Shown here in pieces: positions 44,951 through 54,141 of a DNA stretch of 64,000 nt. Under the pieces are notes generated by a model. That model saw nothing but the letters and a program-made list of their open reading frames with translations, was not told the DNA's origin and did not search any database. Numbering within the stretch: position 1 is the stretch's first letter; each line of letters begins with the position of its first letter. Origin of the DNA: Curtobacterium sp. MCLR17_032 (GTDB lineage Bacteria > Actinomycetota > Actinomycetes > Actinomycetales > Microbacteriaceae); the NCBI RefSeq assembly GCF_003234795.2, contig NZ_CP126268.1:186001-250000 (forward strand). Reading direction: 5' to 3'. A program made the translations under genes and the position numbers.

Positions 44951-45528
44951 CGGACGACCTCGGGCAGCGGCTCGGACAGCTCGGAGACGTCCTGCGCGGA
45001 GCCGATCGCCCGGATCACGAGGGCCTCGATGCGCATGGCCTCCCGGCGGGCGTCGTCGACCTGCTCGACCCGTTCGGTGTCGAGCACGTGCAGCAGCAGG
45101 CGTCGGCGGCGCAGGTCCTCGTCGATGACGTAGGAGCCGGGGACGAGCGAGATCGCGATGGTGGACAGGGTGAAGGTCATCTCCGACGTGGTGTGCAACT
45201 GGACCAGGACGATCGAGCTCTTCCGGACCCCGCGCGGCCGGATCGCGACCCAGGCGACCCGGAAGGAGGCGACCACGACGTACCCGGCCCAGACGAGCAG
45301 GAACCAGAGGACGTGCACGACCGAGAACCGGGCGGACAGCGGCACCGGCGGCAGCGGCAGCGACTGGGTGACGAGCAGGGCGACGACGACCCCGCACAGC
45401 AGCGTCAGCGGGGTCCAGCTGCCCCAGAGCAGCGCCCACAGGACGGTGAGCCCGAGCACGAGCGGCACGTCGTACCGCCACGCCAGCGCCATCCGACGGG
45501 CGTTCGTGAACCGCTTGACGTCGCTCAT
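44947..45528 (-). CDS. mrpE: Na+/H+ antiporter subunit E
   Basis: 193 aa. Two or three N-terminal membrane helices are followed by the conserved cytoplasmic part: VVASFRVAWVAIRP, FTLSTIAISLVPGSYVID and LLLHVLDT. GSY near residue 130 is typical of MrpE. The ATG at 45528 overlaps the mrpD stop (ATGA). Confidence 0.92.
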   Translation of the reverse strand: MSDVKRFTNARRMALAWRYDVPLVLGLTVLWALLWGSWTPLTLLCGVVVALLVTQSLPLPPVPLSARFSVVHVLWFLLVWAGYVVVASFRVAWVAIRPRGVRKSSIVLVQLHTTSEMTFTLSTIAISLVPGSYVIDEDLRRRRLLLHVLDTERVEQVDDARREAMRIEALVIRAIGSAQDVSELSEPLPEVVR

Positions 45529-47258
45529 CGGGTCGCACCGCCCAGGACGGCCTGCACGTACCGGTCGGGGGACTCGAGCGACTCGGCCGCCCGCGTCGCG
45601 TAGCCGTAGAGGGGGCCGGCCAGGACCGTCAGGGCCACCGAACCGAGCACGGCGATCGTGGTCACCGCGACGAGCATCGGCGGCAGCTTCGCCCGTGCCT
45701 CGTCGTTGGTCGGTGCGTTGCCGTGGCGGTGGGCGTCCGACCGTGTCGGGTCGTCGAGCGTCGCGACCGAGCCGTCGCCAGCCGGGGCGCGGACGACCGC
45801 AGCCGGCGTACCGGAGTCGGACGAGCCTCCTGTCCGACCGTCGGCCTCCGTCTCGGGGACCGTGACGGGCGCGGGTTCCGGCGCGCGCAGGTGCTCGTGC
45901 GGCTCGGCGACGCTGGCGTGCGGGGCGGCGGCCTCGGCGGCCGGCTTGGGCCGCCAGAAGGCCGCGTCCCAGACGCGCATCAGGGCGTACAGGGTCAGGA
46001 GGCTCGTCACGACTCCGGCACCGATCGTCACGTAGGCGAGTGGGGAGCCGTCCTCGGCTGCGGCGCGGAACAGCCCGAGCTTGCCGATGAAGCCGGAGAA
46101 CGGCGGGATGCCACCGAGGTTGAACGCCGGGATCAGGTAGAGCGCCGCGAGCAGGGGAGCCGCCTTGAGCAGGCCGCCGAGCGAGCGCGTGGACGTGGTG
46201 CCGCCGACCCGTTCCATCAGCCCGGAGACCAGGAACAGGGTGGTCTGCACGACGATGTGGTGCACCGTGTAGAACACCGCGGCCGCGGTGCCGACCACCG
46301 ACCCGAGCCCGATGCCCATCACCATGAACCCGATGTGGCTGATGAGCGTGAAGGACAGCAGCCGTTTCACGTCGGTCTGCGACACCGCGCCGAGCACCCC
46401 GACCACCATCGTCAGGACGGCGACGACGAGCAGGACCCCGTTGAGCTGTGGGCCGGGGAAGATGATCGTCTCGAGCCGGATGATCGCGTAGATGCCGACC
46501 TTCGTGAGCAGACCCGCGAACACCGCGGTGACCGGGGCCGGGGCGGTCGGGTACGAGTCGGGCAGCCAGAACGCCAGCGGGAACACGGCGGCCTTGATGC
46601 CGAACCCGATGAGCAGCATGGTGTGCAGCAGCAGCTGGACGTGGTCCGGCAGCTCGGCCACCCGCTGGCTGATCTGCGCGATGTTCACGGTGCCGGTCGC
46701 ACCGTAGACCAGGCCGATCGCGGCGAGGAAGATCGACGACGCGATGAGGCTCGTGACGATGTACGTCGTGCCGGCGCGGACCCGCTGCACGCTGCCGCCG
46801 ACGGTGATGAGCACGTAGCTCGCCACGAGCAGCATCTCGAACGCGACGTAGAGGTTGAACAGGTCACCGGCGATGAACGAGTCGAGCACGCCCGCCGCCA
46901 GCACCAGGTACGTCGGGTAGAAGATCGTGACCGGGGCGTCCTCGTCGTCGTCGGCCAGGCCCTGACCGATCGAGAACAGCAGGACGACGAGCAGCACCGA
47001 GCTCGACACCGTCAGGAGCAGGGCGCTCAACCGGTCGACCACGAGCGAGATGCCGTACGGCGCCTGCCAGCCGCCGACCTGCACGACGATCGTGCCGTGC
47101 CGGTCGACCAGGACCATCAGCGTGACCGCGACCGCGACGGCGATGACGAGCACCGCGACCGTGATGGCGCGCTGCAGCTGCTGGTGGCGGAGGAGCCCGA
47201 GGGCGACGGCGGCACCGAGCAGCGGGACGAGGACCAGGAGCGGGACGAGGAAGGTCAC
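45525..47258 (-). CDS. mrpD: Na+/H+ antiporter subunit D
   Basis: 577 aa, 14 predicted helices of the NuoM/NuoN-like proton channel fold. The functional Glu in FNLYVAFEMLLVASY and Lys residues in GFGIKAAVFPLAFWLPDSY are present, as is KVGIYAIIRLETI. Between the last two helices there is an extra loop of about 90 residues, acidic and His-rich (VAEPHEHLRAPEPAPVTVPE and on), unusual for the family. GTG at 47258 overlaps the mrpC stop. Confidence 0.93.
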   Translation of the reverse strand: MTFLVPLLVLVPLLGAAVALGLLRHQQLQRAITVAVLVIAVAVAVTLMVLVDRHGTIVVQVGGWQAPYGISLVVDRLSALLLTVSSSVLLVVLLFSIGQGLADDDEDAPVTIFYPTYLVLAAGVLDSFIAGDLFNLYVAFEMLLVASYVLITVGGSVQRVRAGTTYIVTSLIASSIFLAAIGLVYGATGTVNIAQISQRVAELPDHVQLLLHTMLLIGFGIKAAVFPLAFWLPDSYPTAPAPVTAVFAGLLTKVGIYAIIRLETIIFPGPQLNGVLLVVAVLTMVVGVLGAVSQTDVKRLLSFTLISHIGFMVMGIGLGSVVGTAAAVFYTVHHIVVQTTLFLVSGLMERVGGTTSTRSLGGLLKAAPLLAALYLIPAFNLGGIPPFSGFIGKLGLFRAAAEDGSPLAYVTIGAGVVTSLLTLYALMRVWDAAFWRPKPAAEAAAPHASVAEPHEHLRAPEPAPVTVPETEADGRTGGSSDSGTPAAVVRAPAGDGSVATLDDPTRSDAHRHGNAPTNDEARAKLPPMLVAVTTIAVLGSVALTVLAGPLYGYATRAAESLESPDRYVQAVLGGATR

Positions 47259-47764
47259 GTGCGGGGCCTGCTCTCGGTCTCGTGCGGGGCGGTGTGCGGT
47301 GCGGTGTCGTGCGGTGTCGTCTCGTGCGGGTCGTCGGCGTCCTCGGGGGACTTCGGGTCGTGCCGCCTCGGGCTGTCGTCCTCGGCGAGCTCGGGGTCGT
47401 CGTCGGCGGGGTCCTGGCGGTCGGTGCGGATCGCGACGTCGGCCTCGTCCACCTGGACCTCGTCGGCGCGGGACAGCCGCCACGAGCGGTGGATCAGGGC
47501 CAGCAGGAACGCACTGACCGCGAAGGTGATGACGATCGCGGTGAGGGCGAACGCCTGGGGCAGCGGGTCGGTGATGCCGTCCGCCGTCTTGCCGATCGGC
47601 GGGTTGCCCGCGGCGCCGGACATCGTCAGGAGCAGCAGGTTCAGGGCGTTGCCGAGCAGCAGGAAGCCGAGCAGCATCCGGGTCAGGGAGCGTTCGAGGA
47701 GCAGGTAGACGCCGCACGAGAACAGCACGGCCATCGCGATGACGAGGACGAGGGTGACGGTCAT
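47255..47764 (-). CDS. mrpC: Na+/H+ antiporter subunit C
   Basis: 169 aa. A NuoK-like three-helix core fills residues 1-95, with LLLERSLTRMLLGFLLLGNA and DPLPQAFALTAIVITFA as family motifs. It is followed by a roughly 70-residue tail rich in Asp, Glu, Pro and His that ends in repeats of the PHxT type (HDTAPHTAPHET). Typical MrpC is about 115 aa, so this tail is an addition. Confidence 0.92.
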   Translation of the reverse strand: MTVTLVLVIAMAVLFSCGVYLLLERSLTRMLLGFLLLGNALNLLLLTMSGAAGNPPIGKTADGITDPLPQAFALTAIVITFAVSAFLLALIHRSWRLSRADEVQVDEADVAIRTDRQDPADDDPELAEDDSPRRHDPKSPEDADDPHETTPHDTAPHTAPHETESRPRT

Positions 47765-50631
47765 GCGGGTCCCTCCAGGGTGTCGGCGGTGGGGACGCGG
47801 CGGTCCTCGAGGCGCTGGCGGTCGACCTCGGCCCCGAGCGAGCGGAGCACGTCGAGCACGAGTCCGACGACGACCAGGTACACGCCGATGTCGAAGAACG
47901 TGGCGGTGACGAACTCGACGTGGCCGAGGACGGGGACGGTGGCCTCGAAGAACTCGGAGTAGAGCGCGTCCTTGCCGAAGAACATCGGCGTGATCGCGGT
48001 GATGCCGGCGGTGGCGACGCCGAGCCCGAGCAGTCGACCGGCACGGATCGGTGCCGCGGCCCCGAGCTCCGCCGGGCCGCCGGCCAGGTAGCGGGCAGCG
48101 AGGGCGATGCCGGCGACCAGGCCACCGGCGAAGCCACCACCGGCCGAGTTGTGACCGGCGAAGAGCAGGTACACCGACAGCACGACGAGGCCGTGGAACA
48201 GCAGACGGACGACGATGTCGAGCAGTGCCGAGCGTCCGGTCGGGATCGCCGCGCTGGTCGGCAGCCAGGCGCGCGGCTCACCGTCGGCCCGGTCGTCTCC
48301 GCTCGCGACCGAGGACGGCATGTCCCGGAGCCGGGGCAGGGTGTCCTCGCGGGAGCGGACGAAGATCAGGCTCGCGACGCCGGTCGCCGCAGCGACGACG
48401 ACGGTCAGCTCGCCGAGGGTGTCCCAACCGCGGAGGTCGACCAGGGCGACGTTGACGACGTTGAGGCCGTGCCCGAACGAGCTGGTCAGCGCCGGCAGGT
48501 CCGGCCAGAGCGGCTCGGCGGTGCGCGCGGACGCGGCGACGACGACCACGATCGCCAGGGTCAGCCCCGCGAGCGCGGCGAACAGTGCGCGGAGCACCCG
48601 GAAGCGCGACGGGTTCGCGGTGCCGATCCGCGGGGGCAGCCGGCGCAGCACCAGGACGAACGCGATGAGCGTGACGGTCTCGACCACGAGCTGGGTGAGC
48701 GCGAGGTCGACGGCGCCGTGCAGCAGGAACAGGATCGCGGTGCCGTACCCGGTGACCCCGACCAGGACGGCGGCGGCGAACCGGGTCTTCGCGGCGAGGA
48801 CGGCGATCGCGGCCATCGCCATCACGACGACGACGGGCAGCTGGCCCCAGGTGTCGGCGAAGCGGATGTGGAACGCCCAGGGACCGCCGACGACGAGGTT
48901 CGCCAGGGCACCGGCGACGAACACCGACAGGATCACGGTCAGGTAGTAGGGCAGCGAACCGCGCTGCAGGCTGGCGGTCAGCCAGGTCGCGAAACGGTCG
49001 AGGCCGCGCATCAGCCGTCGGTAGTTGGCGGAGGCGGACGGCGACCCGGCCAGGCGGTGCTGGACGGCCTCGACCCGGGTACGGAGCAGGAACAGGACGC
49101 CACCGCCGACCAGGGTCAGGGCGGAGATGCCGAGCGCCGGCTCGAACCCGTGCCAGAGCGCCAGGTGCGGGACCTCGGCGCTGCCGTGCCGTGCGGCCGT
49201 GGCGGCGGACTCGAACCCGTGCGCGACGAACGGGGTGGCGAGGCCGAGCACGAGCCCCGCGACGCCGAGGACGGTGGGGACGACCCAGAGCCCGTGCAGC
49301 GCGTGGGGCTCGGTCTGGGCGACCCCGGACTTCCGGGCGAAGGTGCCCCAGAAGAACCGGCACGAGTACGCCACGGTCAGGACCGACCCGACGGTCACGC
49401 CGACGAGTGCGACCCAGGCCCAGCCGGCGTCGGTGCCGTGCAGTTCCTCGAGGAAGCCGCCGAGCACCGCTTCCTTCGCGACGAAGCCGATGAGCGGCGG
49501 GATCCCGGCCATCGACGCGAGGGCGAGCACCGCGACGACCGCCAGCCCGGGCAGTCGTCGACCGACCCCGCTGAGCTTCCAGAGGTCCCGGGTGCCGCTG
49601 ACGTGGTCGACCGTGCCGACGACCAGGAACAGCGTGGACTTGAACGTGGCGTGGGCGACGAGCAGGACGACCCCGCCGAGGGCGATCTCCGGCACGCCCC
49701 AGCCCGCGGCGAGCACGAGGAACCCGAGCTGGGCGACCGTGCCGTACGCCAGCAGCAGCTTGAGGTCGGTCTGCCGGAGCGCCCGGTACCCGCCGACGAG
49801 CATGCCGAGCACGCCGAGCACCGTGATGGTCTCGCGCCACCCGTCGAGCAGCGCGAACGCCGGGGCCAGGCGGGCGACCAGGTAGATGCCGGCCTTCACC
49901 ATCGCGGCGGCGTGCAGGTACGCGCTCACCGGGGTCGGCGCGGCCATCGCGGCGGGCAGCCAGAAGTGGAACGGCACGATCGCCGACTTGGTCAGCGCGC
50001 CGACCAGGACGAGGACCACCGAGACCGTGACCGCCGTGCCGGTCGGGGGCGCGGCGATGATGCCGGAGAGCGAGGTCGTGCCGGCCGCGACCGAGATGAC
50101 GACGAGCCCGGCGAGCATCGCGAGTCCGCCGGCCGTGGTGACGACGAGCGCCTGCATGGCCGCGGCCCGGCTCGCACGCTTCACGGCGTCGTGCCCGATG
50201 AGCAGGTAGGAGAAGACCGTCGTGGCTTCCCACAGGACGAAGAGCACGATGACGTCGTCGGCGATCACCAGGCCGTACATCGACCCGGCGAACGCGGTCA
50301 GGACGCTGGCGAACCGACCGAGACCCGGCTCGTCGTCGGCGAAGTACGAGGCGCAGTAGACCAGCACGAGCGCACCCACCACGGTGACCACGAGGGCGAG
50401 CACCCAGGACAGGGCGTCCACCCGGAACGCCAGGTCGAGGGCGAGCTGCGGGATCCAGCGGACGCGTTCCGTGACGCCGTCACCGAGCGCCGGAGCGGTC
50501 TGGGTCAGCGTGAGGACCGCGGCGGCGGCGGGTGCGAGGGCGGCGACGAAGAAGACGCGACGCCCCAGCAGGGGAGTGAGTGCGGGGACGACGAGTGCGA
50601 TGACGCCGAACGCGATGAGGACGGTGAACAC
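47761..50631 (-). CDS. mrpA: Na+/H+ antiporter subunit A fused to B
   Basis: 956 aa. The first about 770 residues are MrpA: NuoL-like, with SMYGLVIADDVIVLFVLWEA and FHFWLPAAMAAPTPVSAYLH. The rest (LLDIVVRLLFHGLVVLSVYL, FAGHNSAGGGFAGGLVAGI) is MrpB, so A and B are one polypeptide as in other actinobacteria. GTG at 50631 has GGAGGTG 5 nt upstream. The seven-subunit complex exports Na+ in exchange for H+ and supports growth under salt and alkaline stress. Confidence 0.94.
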   Translation of the reverse strand: MFTVLIAFGVIALVVPALTPLLGRRVFFVAALAPAAAAVLTLTQTAPALGDGVTERVRWIPQLALDLAFRVDALSWVLALVVTVVGALVLVYCASYFADDEPGLGRFASVLTAFAGSMYGLVIADDVIVLFVLWEATTVFSYLLIGHDAVKRASRAAAMQALVVTTAGGLAMLAGLVVISVAAGTTSLSGIIAAPPTGTAVTVSVVLVLVGALTKSAIVPFHFWLPAAMAAPTPVSAYLHAAAMVKAGIYLVARLAPAFALLDGWRETITVLGVLGMLVGGYRALRQTDLKLLLAYGTVAQLGFLVLAAGWGVPEIALGGVVLLVAHATFKSTLFLVVGTVDHVSGTRDLWKLSGVGRRLPGLAVVAVLALASMAGIPPLIGFVAKEAVLGGFLEELHGTDAGWAWVALVGVTVGSVLTVAYSCRFFWGTFARKSGVAQTEPHALHGLWVVPTVLGVAGLVLGLATPFVAHGFESAATAARHGSAEVPHLALWHGFEPALGISALTLVGGGVLFLLRTRVEAVQHRLAGSPSASANYRRLMRGLDRFATWLTASLQRGSLPYYLTVILSVFVAGALANLVVGGPWAFHIRFADTWGQLPVVVVMAMAAIAVLAAKTRFAAAVLVGVTGYGTAILFLLHGAVDLALTQLVVETVTLIAFVLVLRRLPPRIGTANPSRFRVLRALFAALAGLTLAIVVVVAASARTAEPLWPDLPALTSSFGHGLNVVNVALVDLRGWDTLGELTVVVAAATGVASLIFVRSREDTLPRLRDMPSSVASGDDRADGEPRAWLPTSAAIPTGRSALLDIVVRLLFHGLVVLSVYLLFAGHNSAGGGFAGGLVAGIALAARYLAGGPAELGAAAPIRAGRLLGLGVATAGITAITPMFFGKDALYSEFFEATVPVLGHVEFVTATFFDIGVYLVVVGLVLDVLRSLGAEVDRQRLEDRRVPTADTLEGPA

Positions 50632-50794
50632 AGGGGCACCTCCTCGGGGGTCGGGCTGCAGTCCGGCTCTCTTGGCACCTCACAGCCTACGGAGAGCCGC
50701 ATGGGCAGATCCTGTGCGAGCGGACAGGGTCCGTCGCGATGGACCAGACTGCCTCCGACTCTGCCCGCTCGCCGGCAGGACTGCCCGGCCCGGT

Positions 50795-51613
50795 TCATTC
50801 CTCGTACGCGCGCGACGGGATCTGGGTGGCGAGCTTGCCGCCGGACACGTCGAGCAGCGTCCCCGTCACGTACCCCGCCAGGTCGCTCGCCAGGAACAGC
50901 AGCACGTCCGCGACGTCGTCCGGGGTCTCCCACCGCCGGATCGACAGGGTGTCGAGCAGCCGGTCCTGGTCGGCGGTCGGCATGGTCGCGAAGCCGTTCA
51001 TCGCGGTCGGCACCATTCCCGGCGCGTACGCGTTCACGGTGATGCCCCACGGCCCGAGCTCGGACGCCAGGACCCGGGTGAACTGCACGACGGCCGCCTT
51101 CGACGCCGCGTACGCCGCACTGCCGACGCTCGGCACGATCGCCGCGAAGGACGCCGCGTTGATGATCCGGCCGCGTCCCGCCCGCTGCATCACGGGCGCC
51201 ACCGCCTGGCTCATGAGGAAGGTGCCGCCGAGGTTCACGTCCATGCACCGGCGCCACGCGTCCCACTCCAGGTCCGCCACCCGACCCTCGACGTTGATGC
51301 CGGCGTTGTTGACGAGGACGTCGACCGTGCCGTGCCGGGCGACGACCGCGTCGACGGCGGCGCGCACCGACGCCGGGTCGGTGACGTCGCAGGCGAGCAC
51401 CTCGAGCGCGTGGGCCCCGACAGCGTGTGCGCCGTCGGGGACGGTGGGCGGGCCTCCCGGCTGCTCGTCCGCCGCGCGGTCGTCGAGCGCCGCGGCCAGG
51501 TCGAGCGCGACCACGTGCGCGCCCTCCCGTCGGAACCGCTCCGCGATGGTCCGGCCGATCCCGCGGGCGCCGCCGGTGACGACCACCACCCGGTCGCTGA
51601 GGTCGAGGTGCAT
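50795..51613 (-). CDS. SDR family oxidoreductase
   Basis: 272 aa classical short-chain dehydrogenase. TGGARGIGRTIAERF is the cofactor loop, DVLVNNAGINVEG the NNAG strand. Ser lies in INAASFAAIVPS and the Tyr-Lys pair in AAYAASKAAVV. An insertion of about 25 Ala/Pro/Asp-rich residues follows the Asp of VVALDLAAAL, which suggests NAD preference. AAGGAG is 6 nt before the ATG. Divergent from another SDR 51 bp away. Confidence 0.88.
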   Translation of the reverse strand: MHLDLSDRVVVVTGGARGIGRTIAERFRREGAHVVALDLAAALDDRAADEQPGGPPTVPDGAHAVGAHALEVLACDVTDPASVRAAVDAVVARHGTVDVLVNNAGINVEGRVADLEWDAWRRCMDVNLGGTFLMSQAVAPVMQRAGRGRIINAASFAAIVPSVGSAAYAASKAAVVQFTRVLASELGPWGITVNAYAPGMVPTAMNGFATMPTADQDRLLDTLSIRRWETPDDVADVLLFLASDLAGYVTGTLLDVSGGKLATQIPSRAYEE

Positions 51614-51651
51614 CGTCGCTCCTTCGGGGCGTCCGTCGACGCCGACGCGTC

Positions 51652-51657
51652 TACTGT
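51652..51657 (+). promoter_or_regulatory. -10 box of the SDR gene at 51665
   Basis: TACTGT, 7 nt before the ATG; no Shine-Dalgarno. Consistent with leaderless initiation. Confidence 0.5.
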
Positions 51658-51664
51658 CCCACCC

Positions 51665-52417
51665 ATGACGGACGAGCGCACAGCAGACCGGAGCACGACG
51701 GACGACCGCGTCCTCTGGGTCACCGGCGGTGGCAGCGGCATGGGGGCTGCGGCCGCGCAGGCGGCGGCCCGGTCGGGCTGGAGGCTCGTCCTCAGCGGCC
51801 GTCGCACCGAGCGTCTCGAGGCGGTCGCCGCCGGCATCCGCGCCGAGGGCGGCACCGCGGACGTCCTGCCCCTCGACGCCACCGACCCCGAGGCCGTGAC
51901 CGCGGCCCGGGACACCCTCCTCGAACGCCACGGGCGGATCGACGGACTCGTGCTGTCCGCCGGGCTGAACTCGCCGCGGCGGCGCTGGGACGACCAGAGC
52001 ATGACGGACCTCCGCGCCGTGATCGACACCAACCTGACCGCGGTGGTGCAGGTCGTCGACGCGGCCCTCCCCGCGCTCCGACGCTCCGGCGGGGTCGTCG
52101 TCGTGGTGTCCTCGTACGCCGGGTGGTCGTCGCAGCCGGGAGCCGGGGTGGCGTACTCGGCGAGCAAGACCGCGCTCGGTCCCGTCGTCCGCACGCTCAA
52201 CCAGCAGGAGGCGCAGCACGGCGTCCGCGCCACGCACCTGTGCCCGGGCGACGTCGCGACGGACTTCCTCGAGCAGCGCCCGAGCGTGCCGGACGCCGCG
52301 GCCCGGGCGGTCATGCTCACGCCCGAGGACGTCGGTCGAGCGATCGGCTTCGTGCTCTGCGCTCCGGCACACGTGCGGATCGACGAACTCGTGCTGTCAC
52401 CGGTGTCGCAGCACTGA
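51665..52417 (+). CDS. SDR family oxidoreductase
   Basis: 250 aa classical SDR. Cofactor loop TGGGSGMGAAAAQAA, arginine-rich second strand LSGRRTERL suggesting NADP, catalytic Ser in VVSSYAGWSS and Tyr-Lys in VAYSASKTAL. VLSAGLNSPRRR replaces NNAG. The short distance to the divergent SDR points to shared control, but there is no sequence similarity high enough to suggest recent duplication. Confidence 0.88.
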   Translation: MTDERTADRSTTDDRVLWVTGGGSGMGAAAAQAAARSGWRLVLSGRRTERLEAVAAGIRAEGGTADVLPLDATDPEAVTAARDTLLERHGRIDGLVLSAGLNSPRRRWDDQSMTDLRAVIDTNLTAVVQVVDAALPALRRSGGVVVVVSSYAGWSSQPGAGVAYSASKTALGPVVRTLNQQEAQHGVRATHLCPGDVATDFLEQRPSVPDAAARAVMLTPEDVGRAIGFVLCAPAHVRIDELVLSPVSQH

Positions 52418-52511
52418 CGACCGGGCCGGGGCCCGCACCGGCGCGCGGCCTGCTCGTCGACCTGAGATGATCGACAGCGGCACGTCAGGCTCGTGCCGCG
52501 GAGGGTGAGCA

Positions 52512-53135
52512 GTGGACGCAGCAGAACAGGTGGTGCTGCAGCTCGTCGGCACCCCGTGGGCGTTCCTGGTCGTCGGCCTCGTGCTCGCCGTCGGCAGCAT
52601 CGCGGTCTTCCTGCCCAGCCAGGCCATGGTCGTCGCGATCGGCACGCTCCTGGTCGGCGGTGACGGTGGGCTGCTGCCGGTGCTGCTCCTGGTCGTCGCG
52701 GCCACGATCGGCATGGTGCTCGGCGACCTGGCGCTCTACCGGTTGGCCCGGTCGGTCGACCTCGGCTCGAACTCCTGGTTCGCCCGGCCGAAGGTCCGGA
52801 AGGCCCGGGAGTCGATCGACGAGCGGTACCGCGCGGCCCCGGGTCGCATCGCGGTCCTCGGGCGCTTCATCCCGATGGGTCGGCTGACGACGAACCTGGT
52901 CGGCGCCGACAGCGGGCTCGACGTCCGTCGGTTCCTGCTCAGCTGCGCGCTCGCCGACGTCGTGTGGGCCGCGTACTGCGTCGGGATCGCCGCAGCGACC
53001 GGACACTGGAGCCGGGAGCAGCCGTTCCTCGTGACCGTGCTCGCGGTCGTGGCGTCGGTCCTGCTCGGCCTGGGGATCTCGGCGATCGAGAAGGCCGTGC
53101 GGCGACGCAGCGAGGCGGCGGCCGCGGCGGTCTGA
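52512..53135 (+). CDS. DedA family membrane protein
   Basis: 207 aa with four to five hydrophobic segments. FLPSQAMVVAIGTLLVGGDG and GMVLGDLALYRLAR match the first DedA part (the family has E/D and G-D there). The second part has RIAVLGRFIPMGRLTTNLVG, the conserved arginine motif FxRFxPxxR in a variant form. DedA proteins flip undecaprenyl phosphate or phosphatidylethanolamine and support envelope homeostasis. The start is a GTG with GGAGGGTG upstream. Confidence 0.85.
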   Translation: MDAAEQVVLQLVGTPWAFLVVGLVLAVGSIAVFLPSQAMVVAIGTLLVGGDGGLLPVLLLVVAATIGMVLGDLALYRLARSVDLGSNSWFARPKVRKARESIDERYRAAPGRIAVLGRFIPMGRLTTNLVGADSGLDVRRFLLSCALADVVWAAYCVGIAAATGHWSREQPFLVTVLAVVASVLLGLGISAIEKAVRRRSEAAAAAV

Positions 53136-53221
53136 TCCGGCGATGGCCTGGTCCGTCGAGTGGCCTGGGCTCCGGCCGGTGCCCGCGCACTAGCGTGGTC
53201 GCACCGTCCGAAGGAGCACCC

Positions 53222-54124
53222 GTGCCGAGCCTCACCGACCTCGTCCCCGACCCCACCGCGCTCGAGACCCTGCACACCGGCAGCACCTGGGCCGAGGGGC
53301 CGTGCTGGGTCCCCACGACCCGGACACTGCGGTGGTCGGACATCCCGGGGGACCGCGTCCTGCAGTGGTCGGCGGCCGACGGTTCGGTGTCGGTGTACGC
53401 CCAGGGCGTCGAGTTCACCAACGGCCGGACCCTCGACCACGACGGTTCGGTGGTGCAGTGCTCGCACGGGCGCCGACGGGTGGAGCGCGACCGGGACGGC
53501 GTGGTCACCCCCATCACGACCCGGTGGGGCGCGGTGGCCTACAACTCCCCGAACGACGTCGTCGTCGCCCGGGACGGCAGCGTCTGGTTCACCGACCCGG
53601 CCTACGGCATCACCCAGCCGCGCGAGGGGCACCCGGGCGAGCGGGAGTACGGCGACCACTGGGTGTTCCGCTGCGGCCCCAACGGCGAGGACCTGCGCCC
53701 GGTCGTCCTCGACGCCGACGAGCCGAACGGTCTGGCGTTCTCGCCCGACGAGCGGGTCCTGTACGTGGCGAGCTCGGACGGCGACCGCCCGGTGATCCGC
53801 GCCTACGACGTCGTCACGGACGCTCCGGCTGCGCCCGGCGTCCGCGGGGTGCGGGTGAAGAACGGCCGTGACCTGGTGCGCTTCGCCCCGGGCGAGGGCG
53901 TGCCCGACGGCCTCCGCGTCGACGAGGCCGGGCGGATCTGGACCTCGGCCGCCGTCGGGGTGTTCGTGTACGAGCCGGACGGCACCCGGATCGGCGTGGT
54001 CCCGGTGCCCGAGACCGTCGCGAACCTCTGCTTCGGCGGCGACGACGGCCGCGACCTGTTCATCACCGCGACCACCTCGGTGCACCGCATCCGGACCACC
54101 ACCCGGGACGCCGCCCGCCGCTGA
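53222..54124 (+). CDS. SMP-30/gluconolactonase family protein
   Basis: 300 aa six-bladed beta-propeller hydrolase of sugar lactones. WAEGPCWVPTTRTLRWSDI contains the metal-binding Glu. SPNDVVVARDGSVWFTDPAYG carries Asn, EPNGLAFSPDERVLYVAS the second Asn, and PDGLRVDEAGRIWTSA the Asp. These four make the usual calcium/zinc site. GAAGGAG precedes the GTG start. It could open a lactone from aldose oxidation; no dehydrogenase partner is adjacent. Confidence 0.9.
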   Translation: MPSLTDLVPDPTALETLHTGSTWAEGPCWVPTTRTLRWSDIPGDRVLQWSAADGSVSVYAQGVEFTNGRTLDHDGSVVQCSHGRRRVERDRDGVVTPITTRWGAVAYNSPNDVVVARDGSVWFTDPAYGITQPREGHPGEREYGDHWVFRCGPNGEDLRPVVLDADEPNGLAFSPDERVLYVASSDGDRPVIRAYDVVTDAPAAPGVRGVRVKNGRDLVRFAPGEGVPDGLRVDEAGRIWTSAAVGVFVYEPDGTRIGVVPVPETVANLCFGGDDGRDLFITATTSVHRIRTTTRDAARR

Positions 54125-54126
54125 CG

Positions 54127-54132
54127 TATCCT
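54127..54132 (+). promoter_or_regulatory. -10 box of rlmC
   Basis: TATCCT, 9 nt before the ATG and overlapping the end of the upstream gene region; no ribosome site is seen. Confidence 0.45.
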
Positions 54133-54141
54133 GACTCGGCC

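Noticed and set aside
47920..51042. A 1040-codon plus-strand frame antisense to mrpA
   Set aside because: Arg/Asp/Gly-rich shadow with no motif; the minus strand carries the clear MrpA/B protein.
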